This document shows positions 21,496-33,835 of a stretch of 64,000 nucleotides of DNA, piece after piece. Position 1 is the first letter of the stretch. Each line of letters opens with the position of its first letter. The stretch spans positions 30,564,501 through 30,628,500 of the forward strand of contig OX327684.1 in the NCBI GenBank assembly GCA_946807835.1. Direction: 5' to 3'. The position numbers and the translations under genes were made by a program. The stretch is from Ailanthus altissimus (taxonomy: Eukaryota > Streptophyta > Magnoliopsida > Sapindales > Simaroubaceae). The notes beneath the pieces are model-generated. The model was given only the letters and a program-made list of their open reading frames with translations, searched no databases and was not told where the DNA came from.

Positions 21496-23090
21496 TTTAT
21501 TGGATTATGTATTTCATATCGGTCTGGGGTATACTAACATCCACCTTCAGGAGATTGTTGGGCCTCCGTCATCTGATGTTTTACTATTTGGAAGAGCTTT
21601 TAGCGGTGGACTGTAGACACCCTTAATGAGCACATATGTGCTGTAGCAAAGAACCTGTTATCAGAAGTTTAGTTGGCCAGTATCATGATTTTGGTGGAAA
21701 CTTTGGTTCGCATAATTTCAATTTTGAGACGCTCATTACATGCTAATCTCTGCTGAATTGCATGATTTTGTTTTTCTTTCTAGCTGCTCTGATTGTCAAT
21801 CCCTAGCTTGATGGGAACGTACAAATAGTATCGAGCACAGATTGTACGGTAAGTGGTAAGTGATAAATTTAATAAAATTTATCCGATTGCTGATTTACAG
21901 CATCAACGTGACCGTACAATTTAAATCCAGAGAGCTCTTCAATCGCAGAAATTTTAGCAAGTCCTCCATATTATGTGTATAACGAGGACGCATCTGATGC
22001 AAACTGGAATACGCGTACTAAAACCAACTAAATTTTTTAGTTGGGTTAGAAAAAAAATTTGACCTACAAGACAAGTTTATTACAATTAAATCTGTAATAC
22101 TCTGTTATTTTTTATCATAAGTTTAGATAAAAATTATAGTTTTAATATTCAATTACTAGTTTACTCTTATTGATTGTCCTCTAACTTTAGTTTTAAACAT
22201 ATGACATAATTTAACTCATTCGGTACTTTTAAACACGCAATCTTATTTATTTAATTAATTTAAAAAATAAATTTTAATAAAATAATGTGAGATATTATAA
22301 AAAATAACAAATGATATTTGTTATCATGTAATTGATTTATATTTTTTAATAAATTTTTTAAAAATAAATTAAACTAAAATTATAAAAAAAAAAGCTTTAA
22401 TTAGCGGTAGGCCGTTATCGACAGCCAACCTCTAATAATAAAGATGATTGAATTTTATTATTATATTTTATTTTTCATAATCTATACAATAATAAGATAA
22501 TTTTCGACCTAAAACAAAAGGTGACCAAATATAATGGGAGGGCAACAATGGCAGTTAAACGATGGGACAATGAAGTCAAAAAACAAATAAAAATAAAAAG
22601 TGACCAAATATAATGGGAGGATGACAGTGGTCGTTAAACGATGGGACAATGAGGTGCACTACTACCACCGTTTGACACAATATTCTGTCAAAAAAATTCC
22701 ACCATCTCATACATCGTAAAAATTTGAATTCAATAATATCAATTTTAAATTAAACCATCACCAATCATCACGCAACTATCTAGCGGTAGAGACAACTACC
22801 ACTAGTGATCGATGACAGTGCGAAAGAGAATGTGAATTTTAATTCCCTCAACAAATCAAAACTTAACAAGTGTTTTTGACATGACATAATTAAATTACTT
22901 TTTTACATTTTTCAAATTAACGATAAAATTTAATAAATTAAGGCAAAATTTAATATTTCAAATTTAATTAAGATACCTATCTATTAGATAAATTTTTGGG
23001 ATATAATTGTCCTTAGCCCTTTTATTAAAGGCTTGCTATTAAACAATTACAAGAACCAACAGATGGGTTTTGAACGATGATTGCAACCCA
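21496..23090. other. PDI 3' UTR and intergenic spacer
   Basis: The PDI 3' UTR probably runs to about 21900. Beyond it the DNA is AT-rich and non-coding, with a 79-bp direct repeat at 22520-22660 (separate entry). Confidence 0.5.
22520..22657. repeat. 79-bp direct repeat, two copies
   Basis: GTGACCAAATATAATGGGAGG begins at 22521 and again at 22600, each followed by CAACAATGGCAGTTAAACGATGGGACAATGA or a close variant. Period 79 bp. Confidence 0.85.
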
Positions 23091-23103
23091 ATTCCTGAGG
23101 CAT

Positions 23104-25626
23104 CTATTCCCGAGATTCATTTCCTTTCATATCCATATTCAACATCCTGCATGACTTTTCTTGACTAAATCTAGGCTCCGACATATGCAAAGAAGAACAC
23201 TCCTCAATCTGATATTCCCTGTCATCTGCTAAAGACTTCAGATACGAGCATGGCCGCTCCTCAACCTCTATATGAGGTACAGGTTCTTGTGCTGAACCAA
23301 ATGACAATTCAAAGGAAGACAAGCCAGGAGGTTGCGTTCTCATCTGCACAGATCTTAAGAGTGCAGCCCTTCTTAAGTCACCTGAGTGGCATATATCACT
23401 AGGTGATGATGGGAACCGACCCTCGGAGTCTGAACCTCGTTGTCGTGGTTGTGAACAAGTAATGCCACTAACAGAGCAGCCTTGGGAAGCATATGAACTT
23501 GTGGAAGGAGCAGAAGAGAATCCACTTAGTGGTCTCTGATACCTATGTGGAGAAACTGGGCTAGTTGGCAGGCTGTCAGATTGGGATGAGCAATTGTTTA
23601 TAGGGGCTTCACAAAATCTTGAGTCATCTGAGTCTTCTGACATTGGGGAATATTGCATGGACATTTCATCCCTGGACACAAACCAGAATTTACAATGAAA
23701 ACGAGTGCGACGAAAAGTATCTACCGTGTCATGTGAAAATTAAGTCGTAGAAATACAAACATAACCAAGGGCAATAATAAATTTATGACATAATAAGTGA
23801 TCTTTAGGAAGTAGTGATCACAGTAAAATGGTATACTTATCAGCAATGCTTAAAATATAGTTACTGAAGCTCGCATTTGGTTACATGAGGAAAGATATTC
23901 AGCCAATCCAAGCCCCGAGTAAGTGTGAAGTTGAAGTTCAATAGGGCTCAAGCTTGTAAACCTTTATTCATGATCAAAAGGCCAAGTATTTGGCTCAGCT
24001 TGTTTCAAAATCATTTAATAACCACCAAACAACAACATTGTATTATATGCATGACAAACTGAAGATAAACTAACACTTGATCAGCTAGAACATCTGCATG
24101 TTAAGAAAATCTGAAATGATATTATTCCTATACTTCCTTCCCTTCTTTTTCCCCAAGACTCACCAACAAGCTTTATTTAGACCTATAGATCTATAGGAAT
24201 GAATTTTAATGTCCCGTATTCAATAGGCTCATTCGCAGTATGGAAGAAAGATGCACAGCATTATGTCATACCTTCTCGTTAACTTGTAAAATTGATGTGT
24301 GGCTACTGGACAATCCAAAATGGAGAAATTTCCAAACAAGTAAAACAGATATTGGACACCCATAAGCAACTATATATTTTATGGAATTATATAATAAATA
24401 GACTGTATGCGGATTCCAGTCTTGCAAAAACCCATGGAATTTATGAAAACCCGTAAATTTTGAGTAGTATCATGACACATATCACTTGCGTCTATACCTT
24501 GTGACAGCATTGCCTAGTTTCATTTCTAATTAGGAGAAACTTGTGTGCAAACATATTTCAGCCTTAGTAGAAAGGTTTCTCCAGACTTCAGTTGTATCGT
24601 GTTTCTAGCACAACAAGCATACCCAAGTTATGAACAGTTTAAGAACCAATCAAGCTGATAGTTATAGATTCTTTTTTTTTTTTTTAAATCTTTATCCTCT
24701 CAAAAAGAATGTCTAGAACCATGACCTTTCTGTTTCCTGTTGAGCAGCATTTTAATATCCTTCTACTGATTAGACTTGCTATCATAATTTTTAGAACGTT
24801 CATCATGTTACATACTTTAGTAATCCATATGAGATTCCACAATTGACAAAAATGCATGACTAAGAATAACTAGGCAAACTGATCGCATCAGTCCACTGAA
24901 CCAATTAATAGGGATTGCTAGCTTTGTATTTGCTTCAAATTGAATTCGATGATTATGCCATAATTAATGATAGACTGCGAAATAAGCTCAAATCTCCGCA
25001 GTTATTTAGTAGCTCATATTGACTTCCAATTGCAAACCTAAATCAACCTCCAAAGGCAAATATTACAAACAATATTCATTGGTTGTTAATTTATAAAAAT
25101 TATAGTAAAATAGCAGTTATATTTCTAAGAGCAGGAACATGAATGCAACAGAGATACCCAATAAACCTGGCTGGAGATTCTATCAGATTATCGGGTAGCG
25201 GATCTCCAACAGTTAATCCATTTAAGCTAAACGCCATTATCTGCACAGGATAAATTCTATTTCAAGAAGTACATTTTATTGGTGAGAAATACCTCGCCTA
25301 AATCTTGACCGAGCAAGTAAAAATCCATAAAATTTAAGGAAAGGCCCAAAAAAAAAGACAAATTGCAAACAGTAGCCGTCCATAAAAAAATTACAAAAAA
25401 AAATTCCACGATAACACAACTGAGGAACAACAAATCAATCCCAAAACAAATGAATTAATAAAAAAATTAAAATCGAAAACTGGGGACAGACCTCACTGAG
25501 ATAACGTTTGTGAGAGTGAAGATTGTCGAGATAGACTTCATCCTCCGGATCTCTACTTCGCTTTGCACTCGGAGATGGTGTTGATACTGGTACTGACGTT
25601 GATGTCGAATTCGATTCTGATCCCAT
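23104..25626 (-). CDS. uncharacterised plant serine/proline-rich protein, 258 aa
   Basis: Three exons on the minus strand: 25492-25626, 25167-25240 and 23104-23671; the sum is 777 nt. The borders are GT-AG and the joins restore codons (the last splits an Arg codon). The protein begins with a Ser/Thr-rich stretch and a basic PSAKRSRDPEDEVYLDNL segment (residues about 19-36), then HSHKRYLSEIMAFSLNGLTV, then YSPMSEDSDDSRFCE. A long Ser/Pro/Gln-rich disordered region follows, containing SLPTSPVSPHRYQRP, which has SP/TP phosphosite-like motifs. No catalytic domain, signal peptide or membrane segment. The conserved look of the KRSRDPEDEVYLDNLHSHKRYLSE block suggests a nuclear protein, but that is inference. 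The 1.5-kb intron 2 contains nothing recognisable. Confidence 0.8.
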
Positions 25627-25639
25627 TTTTAATTGAATT

Positions 25640-28600
25640 TGATCTCATCTGATTTTCGTCAAATCAAAATAATTAAAGAAATTTTACAGTTTCGATAATG
25701 CATTAATGTCGTTCTGTTCTGTTTTGTGATCCTCGAGGAAAGGAAAAAGAAAAAGAAAAGTGAAAAAGCAGAAGCACTGTATCAGCTTGGCTCAGGCGTG
25801 GGAAGGAGAGGGATATTAACACTGTTAACCCTGAGGTTGGCATAAATTATATTTCATGGCGGATTTATTTTTAATTATACTGTTACTTTTTTATTTAATT
25901 AAAAAATTAAAATTAGAGGAATATTTTTATATTTTCAAATAAATAGAAGGATAACAATTAATAGGAATATTTTTATAAAAATATTTATTTGCGCCAATTC
26001 AGGGGGTGACAATGTTAATACTTCGCAAAGAGAAGCATCGATGAGAGTTACGTTACTTTTGTTAGAGTGGAAAAGAAGTTTGTGGATCCGCTCCAGGCGA
26101 GGACATTTGTCCACTTCGATGACATCTTGGTAATTTTATCTAAAGGAAAACGCAGCGTTTAACTATCTGTAGAAATCGACAGTTCGGCTTTTTACATTTT
26201 GGACACGCCGCGCATTGGGAGCCCTGTGATTTTCTTCACACACACACACAAAAAGAAAAAAAAAAAAACTCTACAGTCGCCTTCCTATAGAATTAAGTTA
26301 ATTTAGTAGAACTCTGGAAATATTTGAATTAGTTGTCCAGGAAAAAATTAAACATTTATATTTATGTATAATTACAAGTTATATATCTCTTTAACAAAGT
26401 GAATGTATCAAATCTCTAAAGTCTCTTTTTATGTGATATTGAATTATTGTAAACTTTAAATAATAATTAAAACTGCCGATAAAGATGAATTAATCTCCCA
26501 TGAAGCATCTATAAACACCGGACTTTTTTTTTTGGTAATCTTTTAAACAAAATAAATGTGAAACTAACAAAAATAACAACGAATCTTCTAAAAGAAGATA
26601 TATATATATATACATATTTTGTTTATTTATAATAAGAGAAATTAGCAGGTTGTCAACGAAGCTGGGCCCAACCATGACGTATGTGTTGTATGAAGGAGAA
26701 TGAGCTCGTCTTTATCCGAAGCAAGAAAAAAGAGATTAGCTCAACAAAGGGATGTGGAACGAGGAGATGTGACGCGTCAATCACAAAAGATGCCATGAAT
26801 AATATCAATACGTGATGTAGCTTAAACAATGCAAACTCTAACCGTCATCCAAAAAGATGTAGGCTCGGGAAGCTCTCGCAATGTACCCGTGATTTGTCGC
26901 CTTAGATGCAGACGAATATTCTTACGGTTACATTATATTAAAATTATGGTTACATGTTCATGATATTTTAATCTGAAGATAAGATGGGGACCTTTTTACT
27001 CATTTATAGCGATGTAAGATTCTGAACAACAAAATGTGGTTTCGAGGCTTCAGCTCAGCATGTTATATGTGTAATCTGTGAGTCACCCATTGTTCTTCGT
27101 TTGCCAATGTTTCGTCCTGTTCTGCTTTCAACATGCACACCAACCAATTGAAATGACTTAAGACTTGTTAATCATCTAAGCCCAGAAGATGAAGTTTCAA
27201 TCCACGTCTTATACAATCCTATGAAGATAATGCCTGCTGGTCAAATATATAGATATTAAAATAAAAAAAGCATGCCCTTCAGTTTTTTATGGCATTAAAA
27301 TCCACAAATGCAGAGCATTAACTAACTTGTGGCTGACAAGTTGATGGAATAAATTAAAAGTCATGGCAGGAGCGTGGAAAATAAGGCGCCACACCACATT
27401 GCCTTGAAAAGTATTCCGAAGCGGTAAGAGAGCTTTGGATCTATTCAGTGATGCGAAGGCAAACACGCGCGGGTTTTTAGCACAGAACAAAGCAATTAGC
27501 TAATATTTAAGTTTTAGTCTAACAAAAGAAACAAATCACCTGGCATCCACGGCTTAAACAACTGCAGTAATAGGTATTCAGTCCATTTAGTATAAAGCCG
27601 AAGGGGCAAAAAGATAACCAGAAAAAAAAAAAAAATTTATCGCCGTATCAATCAGAGCATTGTGTCCATTCTCCTTTCCCCGTAAAAGTAAGTTCGTCAA
27701 CCTAAAGTGGGGCCCACGAAAGAGTCCATCAAGATTTCTTTGATATCTCTTAAGTCTCGAGCGCTTGTAAATATAAGTGCCCTTTCATTGTTATTGAATG
27801 TAATTACTTATCAATCCTTCCTCACCCAGCTTATAATTTTATTTTAACCTACTTCAAACCCAGCGAAGCTAACACATAAACTACCTTCGTCACAGAGACC
27901 ACACAATACATATAAATTAATAGCGCATACGAAGCAATGGCACGATATTGACAAAGCTAATTACATGCCTAAACGCCCGAGTCCCCCTTCACAGGCAAGT
28001 TCCTAACTATAGGCTACAGGAGGCTTATGGTCTTAACAACTAAAAATAATAATATCATCATCAACCAGAAGAAAGGCCCACCGCCTGCATCTTTCCGGTT
28101 CAATCAATACATGCAAACAAGAAGTTAGTGGTAAGAAACGCCCAAAAAGGTTATATAGACGTACAAAGGCTTTCAGGGGTCTGTGGGTCAGATCCATACC
28201 TAACAGGACACTAATCGCCCATGTGGGTCTCGTCAGTTCACAGTCTCACAGTATCAGAACTCCAACATCGATAAATACTGGAGACGCTTACAGCTCACCT
28301 AACAGAGCCAACACTCCATGTGTGGGTCAGCTAATTTGAAGCAACTAACAAATGGATCTTGAGAGAGATGCTATTATCCCACAAATGAGAATCGGAGATG
28401 ACGTTGTAATCTCAAATTTGCATCTATACCTCCTTATAGTCATCCAAGGAACATGTGGAAGTGATGCTTTACTCGGTTGAAAGACCATCAAATATCCCAC
28501 AATTGAAATAATGATAAACGGAACAATCAGTTCCACAACCAAATAAAAACTAGAAGACAAACTCCCACAGATGCAATTACTGTTTCACAGAAATCATACA

Positions 28601-29060
28601 TACGAAGTTCCCAAGTATCTACAGCCGCAATAAATATCATCACATTCACCTTCAACTGAAACATCATTTATACGGGGTACCCAAAAGAATTGAAAAGGAA
28701 TCAAGAGAGGCAAATGGAAATCGAATACCCTAATTCCCAATATCATTTTCAAAGACTAACATCTGTTCATACATATACCATGAAATTACCGACAATAAGT
28801 TAAAGCAATGAGGCAAATATCAGATAATACAATTGACTATCTTTCGAGGCAAATGGAAATCGAATAGCCCATTAATTTCATCAGCATCAGCTGAAGAAGC
28901 AATGCCACTTGAACAGTGATTCAAACGTACCTTATCTAATCTCCACTGTACAAAAACGTTAAAGTCATCTTAAAAATCATAAAACAGGTACAGAGCATTA
29001 TGTCATAAATTAATCATCCCAAAAGCCAATCTCTATACAAAAGTTAAAATCCTCTAGGCT
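25640..29060. other. intergenic region between the serine-rich protein and DUF1645 genes
   Basis: 25640-25850 is likely promoter and 5' UTR of the minus-strand serine-rich gene. 28900-29070 is likely 3' UTR of the DUF1645 gene. Between them I see no coding region; frames at 27287-27490 and 28345-28560 have no recognisable domain. A (TA)n run lies at 26598-26612 and a (CA)n-A-rich tract at 26240-26270. The 27250-28900 part is less AT-rich than other spacers and could hold a transcribed non-coding sequence, but nothing specific supports this. Confidence 0.4.
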
Positions 29061-29070
29061 TCTCACAAAT

Positions 29071-30225
29071 CTATCTAGAAGACACAGGGTTTAAAGACTT
29101 GGCCAGTCCATTAAGCGCACCGTATCCTTTGGAGCTAAATCCTAAGCAACCAAACAGCCCTTGCCTGTACGGCAAGTAAGTCCGCTTCTTCATCTCCTCC
29201 GCTTGAGCTCTATTTGCAGTGTAATGTAACTCGTGAGCCGACCGTGGGACCCTCCTCTTCGATATCCCATTTGTTGGTTTTGCGGTGACCGTCTTTTTCG
29301 CCGAACCTTGCTCGTTTCGCTTGTTTTTCTCCTTCTGCTTCTGCCTTGGCTTATCTTGATTTCCGTTACTATTAGCGTCGGAAGGGGACGGCTTACCTTC
29401 TGAAGCGAGTTTCTTTTCCTTCGAAGGAGAGAATGAAATTGAAGAGAAGAATCTTTCCTTGGCATTTGCTCTGCCTTCGCTTTTGCTTCTGTACAGAAGG
29501 TCTTTCAAAAATATCCATTTCTTAGAGTTCCTTCCAGAAGATGAAGACCTCGAAGATGAAGCGGAACAAGATGGCGTCGTTTCATTTGAAACAGCTTCGC
29601 TCTCTTTTCCCTCAACGAAATCTTGCAACTCTAAAATCTTATCGCTGACCTCTCCGTTAGTGCCAATGTTCTCTTTGTGCCACTGAAACTCCGTGCTTCT
29701 TAACGGAGACAGAGATCTAGCCTTTCTGTGAAGAGATCTACTCCGCAGCTTCAGATCTCTCCCTCTTTTCACCGTCCCTTCGCCGTCTTCTGTGTTATCG
29801 TCGTCGTTATCCTCAATGTCCAGATCAATAAGAGGAGCCAAGATCTGAGGTCTTTCTAAGTGAGAGGAAAGCTTCATGGGCCTAATCTGGCCGTTCAAGA
29901 ACAGCTCATCAGCCGAGGTCATTGATCCAACGGCTACGGACCCGGTACTCGAGAACCGAGAGGAGAACTCAAACTCGAAGTCAGTTTGAGTGGATAAGAA
30001 CGACGACTCGGATGGGAGGCACGTGGCAGACGAGGTCGAAGACAACACGAAATGCATGGGACTCGCTGGTGCACTGAAGAAATACCCGGCAGTGGGGGTT
30101 CCACGGCCGGGACTGGAAGGCGCGCTAACGTACGGCGTGGAGCAAGTGGAGTCCAAATCTTCACTGAAACGCGGCGTTTCAGTGAGGTCCGGATCAACAT
30201 TGTTAGGGTTTTCCAGAAGAACCAT
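29071..30225 (-). CDS. DUF1645 family protein, 384 aa
   Basis: Single exon. The start is the ATG at 30225 (MVLLENPNNVDPDL); the frame is open upstream to 30312 but without another ATG, so the shorter start is taken. Family landmarks in order: an N-terminal RFSEDLDSTCSTPYVSAPSSP region, FFSAPASPMHFVL, FEFEFSSRF, then ADELFLNGQIRPM (about residues 110-140). A basic middle carries RDLKLRSRSLHRKARSLSPLR, then a Ser-rich SSSRSSSSGRNSKKWIFLKDLLYRSKSEG with WIFLKDLL. The end is the conserved EEMKKRTYLPYRQGLFGCLGF. DUF1645 proteins are plant-specific; a rice member (OsSGL) affects grain size and stress tolerance. The molecular function is unknown. Compared with the flanking DNA it is GC-rich, as expected for an intronless coding region. 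Confidence 0.93.
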   Translation of the reverse strand: MVLLENPNNVDPDLTETPRFSEDLDSTCSTPYVSAPSSPGRGTPTAGYFFSAPASPMHFVLSSTSSATCLPSESSFLSTQTDFEFEFSSRFSSTGSVAVGSMTSADELFLNGQIRPMKLSSHLERPQILAPLIDLDIEDNDDDNTEDGEGTVKRGRDLKLRSRSLHRKARSLSPLRSTEFQWHKENIGTNGEVSDKILELQDFVEGKESEAVSNETTPSCSASSSRSSSSGRNSKKWIFLKDLLYRSKSEGRANAKERFFSSISFSPSKEKKLASEGKPSPSDANSNGNQDKPRQKQKEKNKRNEQGSAKKTVTAKPTNGISKRRVPRSAHELHYTANRAQAEEMKKRTYLPYRQGLFGCLGFSSKGYGALNGLAKSLNPVSSR

Positions 30226-30608
30226 TATGGAATATGGAAGGAAAGAGAGAGGAAAAAAAATCGGGGCTGTAACTAAAGGGACTGACTGAGCAGCTAGTGG
30301 CTTGTGTGACACGCAATTATTTTGCAGAGGGAGCGCTCTGAGCGAGGAGAATGCATGTGCGTATGCGCATATGATATGAGCAGTTGAGTCATGAGTGAAC
30401 TCTCTCCCTCGGACGGTTATGTTTATGTTCTGTTGTAATATATTTTACAATAATGTGCGTTTTATTACGTCATTCAGTTTGTCTTTGCCTTAGGCTTAAA
30501 ATAGTCGAATGACTACTTTGTCCCTGTCGAATCTGCCTGGATATTCTAATTTACCGTAATACCCATGGGCACATGTGGCGGTGACGCCAAAACCTGGCTT
30601 TGGCTTCA

Positions 30609-30648
<40 letters not shown>

Positions 30649-30820
30649 TTTAATGGGGAAACGAATTCGGATCTTTATTTTAGTAAGTGAATAATATATT
30701 GCAAGTTTTTTATTAATGGATCGTTCAAGTGCACTACACTTACTATATTAACCTTCAAGTCTGCGTCTGTAAAACTGTGCGGTAATTTAGGCAGATTGTG
30801 TATAAACTACAGCAGAATTT
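30226..30820. other. DUF1645 promoter region and microsatellite
   Basis: Upstream of the minus-strand DUF1645 gene. It contains a long (TA)n tract at 30612-30640 directly followed by T12. No clear TATA box distinct from the microsatellite can be chosen. Confidence 0.4.
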
Positions 30821-30824
30821 TAAT

Positions 30825-31625
30825 AAATTAATATTATAATTGAGATTAAGAAAATTATATTAATTAATTATAGTTATTAATTTATAAAAATATCTCTTAT
30901 ATTTGTAAATATGTAAGAAATATTAAATCACATGTGATGTAAGACAAATTTTTAAAATAAGAAACTTTTAATTAAATTAATTTAGATTTTTCTTGTTTTA
31001 GTAGGATTAGTTTCTACAAAATATAATAATAATTTTTTCTTGTCTCTAACGTTTCATAATCTATAAAAAAGTTTTAGTGGACATTCTCATATTACAACAT
31101 AAAATAATTCAATATCATAATCACTATGATAACTTCTTTGCATGAGATGGGTTTATAGTAAAACTATCATCTTCAACTTTGTATTCTCAAACATTTTCTG
31201 TAACATTCTCAAATAAAATAAGAAATCAAATAAAATTATTATCATATTTTAATACGATTGGTCATACTAAAACAAGGAATATCCAAATTAACTTAAATAA
31301 CAAATTTATAATTAGAATTTTGTCATATGCCATGTGTGATTTTAAATTTTCTTGCACATTTTGAAAAATTAAGAGATATTTTTATAAATTCATAATTTAT
31401 TAATTAATCGATTGTTTAATATCACTTTATTAATATTTTTTATTGGTCTTAAGGTTTTACTGTAATTAAAAAATTATTTTACGTCATGTGTGATTTTGAT
31501 TTTTCTTACACATTTTGAAAAAAAAAACAATGGATATCATTATAAATTAATAACTTATCAATTAATTGATTGATTAGTTTTCATTTAATTAAATTTTTTT
31601 TGTCCTAATAATATTAATTTATCGA
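30825..31625. repeat. inverted and direct repeats of about 140 bp (three arms)
   Basis: A module with TTCTTACACATTTTGAAAAA and GTCATGTGTGATTTT occurs in plus orientation at about 31320-31470 and 31480-31625, and as its reverse complement at about 30825-30965 (there TGTAAGAAATATTAAATCACATGTGATGTAAG). The two direct copies share ATTTTGAAAAA...TTATAAATT...TAATTAATNGATTG. AT-rich and non-coding. It could be the relic of a DNA transposon with long inverted ends plus a duplicated arm. Confidence 0.6.
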
Positions 31626-31629
31626 GGTT

Positions 31630-33110
31630 ATATTGTATATCATATGGATTTAGTTGATTATTAATTATGTAGTAAGTGGGTTTTGTATGTAATTATAATT
31701 TTTTTTTTATTATGTATTGTTTTATAAATTTAGCGAATTATTAATTTAACACATTGGCTCTAAATCGGTACTAATAAAAAAATATTATTTAATTAAAGTT
31801 ATTAATTATCAAATATTAATTTATCAAAATTCTACTATATAGCATTTATGTATTATATGCGGCTATACAAAATATTTATATATTGATTAAAGCTCGTAGA
31901 ATAAAATGTTATGCAATTTTGAAATTAATGATTATTTCATAGGACAATACGTTGAATAAGAAAAAAATAGAATGTGATGGATACTTTAATTATTCTTCTT
32001 ATATCGAAATTAGTTGCACAACTTAGTCCAGGGAACTGGTATCATAACAAGTTGTTAGTAATCTTTGGAATCAATAAGTTTCATCAACACTGTGATATTT
32101 GTTACACTTATAATTCTTAATCTTAAAAATCTTAAATGCTGAAATAATACAAAGCTATTAATCTAAAAAGTAAGGCCATTGGTGTACACTATTCATTCTC
32201 ATAATATTAATTGAATTGATAAATGTCATGGAACCAAAATTATAACAATGACAATTTTATCTACCAATGCAAATTTTATTTGAAATTCTGAACTTGATTT
32301 TCACGTGACGGATGAGATTAAAAAATTTAAGTAGGTTGAGTTGAGTTTCACGATTAAATTAACAATTGACTAATGATCCGAAAACATAAATTTTATAACT
32401 AATTATTGAAAATAATATATTTTTTTCAACCAACTTTTTATTTTAGTATATACGAAATGGACAAAAACTCCCATCTTTTCTTCTGACTAGAAAGCGTCGG
32501 AAGTTAACGGGATAAAATTGGGAATACAAAAGGAAGTGTGAAAAGGAATAAAGGGTAATTGGGTAAATGAAGGCAGTGGTACATTGATCGTCGTCCGGGA
32601 GCATTGCATGTGATGTCAGCCGTGACCAAACTCATCATAATTCAATACTTCAGCGAAGATGTGGCGGCACGTGCCTGGCTTCGACTTCCCATGTCTTGTT
32701 ATTTTTTTATTTCTGAGTTTCCCGCCATCCCATGTTATGTTTATATGTGCCCAACACCATGAACACCGCCATCACATTCTCTGCTTTTGGGTTGATAACG
32801 ATTTGGGTTTGGCCCCATTCTATAATGGCTGGTTTCTTGTTCTTGCAAACCGGTTTAGGCCATAAGCCGCGTTCTTATCGTGGATGTACTTTGTATATTT
32901 TAAGATTTAAAAGTGATGATTATGATTATTATTTGTTAATAAAAGATACACTGAAAAATTAGATTTTAATTTTTTTAGTAATTGTATATAAAATATTTTA
33001 TTAAATTATTTGTTGAATAAAATTGTAGATTGATTGAGCACAAGATTTATTAAACAATTTGACCAAAATAAAATTAATCAATTTTGTTAATGTTGACTCC
33101 AAATTTCGGG
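31630..33110. other. AT-rich intergenic DNA, no gene
   Basis: Mostly AT-rich. A less AT-rich patch at 32470-32880 has short overlapping frames (32659-32962) without recognisable domains; I do not call a gene there. Confidence 0.4.
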
Positions 33111-33119
33111 AGAACTTTA

Positions 33120-33835
33120 TTTCATGAATTGAATTTGTTTGTCCTTAAAAAAAGTGAAAGAATTTTAAATGGGCTAAGTTAAAATAATCTCTCTTTGATG
33201 CATTTTGGGCTTTAAAATTAATAAAAATAAAACAAATATAAACAAATATAAACAAATATAAAATTATACTTATTTGGTTCAACACTGCATTCATTTCACC
33301 GAATTTGGTGATGCACTATTAAATAATATTTTATATAAAAAAATAAAGAATCAAATCAACTATTGATATAGTTTCTAATAATGGAGCTTTGTGCTTTAAT
33401 GGAGTTATGTTGTGCATGTGCAATTTTTAGAATCTGTTATGTCTAGAAAACGTTTATCTATAAGAAAAGTTCATTTTGATGATGAAAAAACTCGTTCCTT
33501 TCTTTATTATCCAGCATTATTTTTTACAAGTATAAGTTGTAGAGTTTTATTAAAAATAGGTCGTGTAGATTTATTTTAATACTGTGCCATGTAGAGTCCT
33601 TTCAAACTTGTACCATCTTTAACTTCGAGGTCCTTAAGAATAAGGGTATTGAGAGTGTCAATTATAGGTAGATACATTCTCGTTTGCCTTTAAGGTTATA
33701 AGTGGTCGACCTTTTAAATGACTTTTGGGAACGAGGACATTTCCCTTTTGGTTCGGAGAGACCAAAGTCTTAAGAGCCCGTGTGATGGGTCTTCTGGTGG
33801 GCCTTATAAGGGATTGGGCTTGGGTCATAATTCGA
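33120..33835 (+). repeat. dispersed repeat, copy 1 (possible old LTR)
   Basis: Shares an ordered set of phrases with 40970-41725 in the same orientation: TTGAATTTGTTT, TTTGGTTCAA, GCACTATTA, CTAATAATGGAG / CTAGTAATGGAG, AAGTTGTAGAGTTTTA, TTCGAGGTC, GGTTATAAGTGG and GAAGTCTTAA-type ends. The identity is clearly below that of a recent repeat. Two direct copies about 7.9 kb apart could be the LTRs of a decayed element. Confidence 0.55.

Noticed and set aside
30612..30640. TATATA run considered as TATA box of the DUF761- or DUF1645-type gene nearby
   Set aside because: It is a long (TA)n microsatellite nearly 400 bp from the DUF1645 start codon; too far and too repetitive to call a core promoter.
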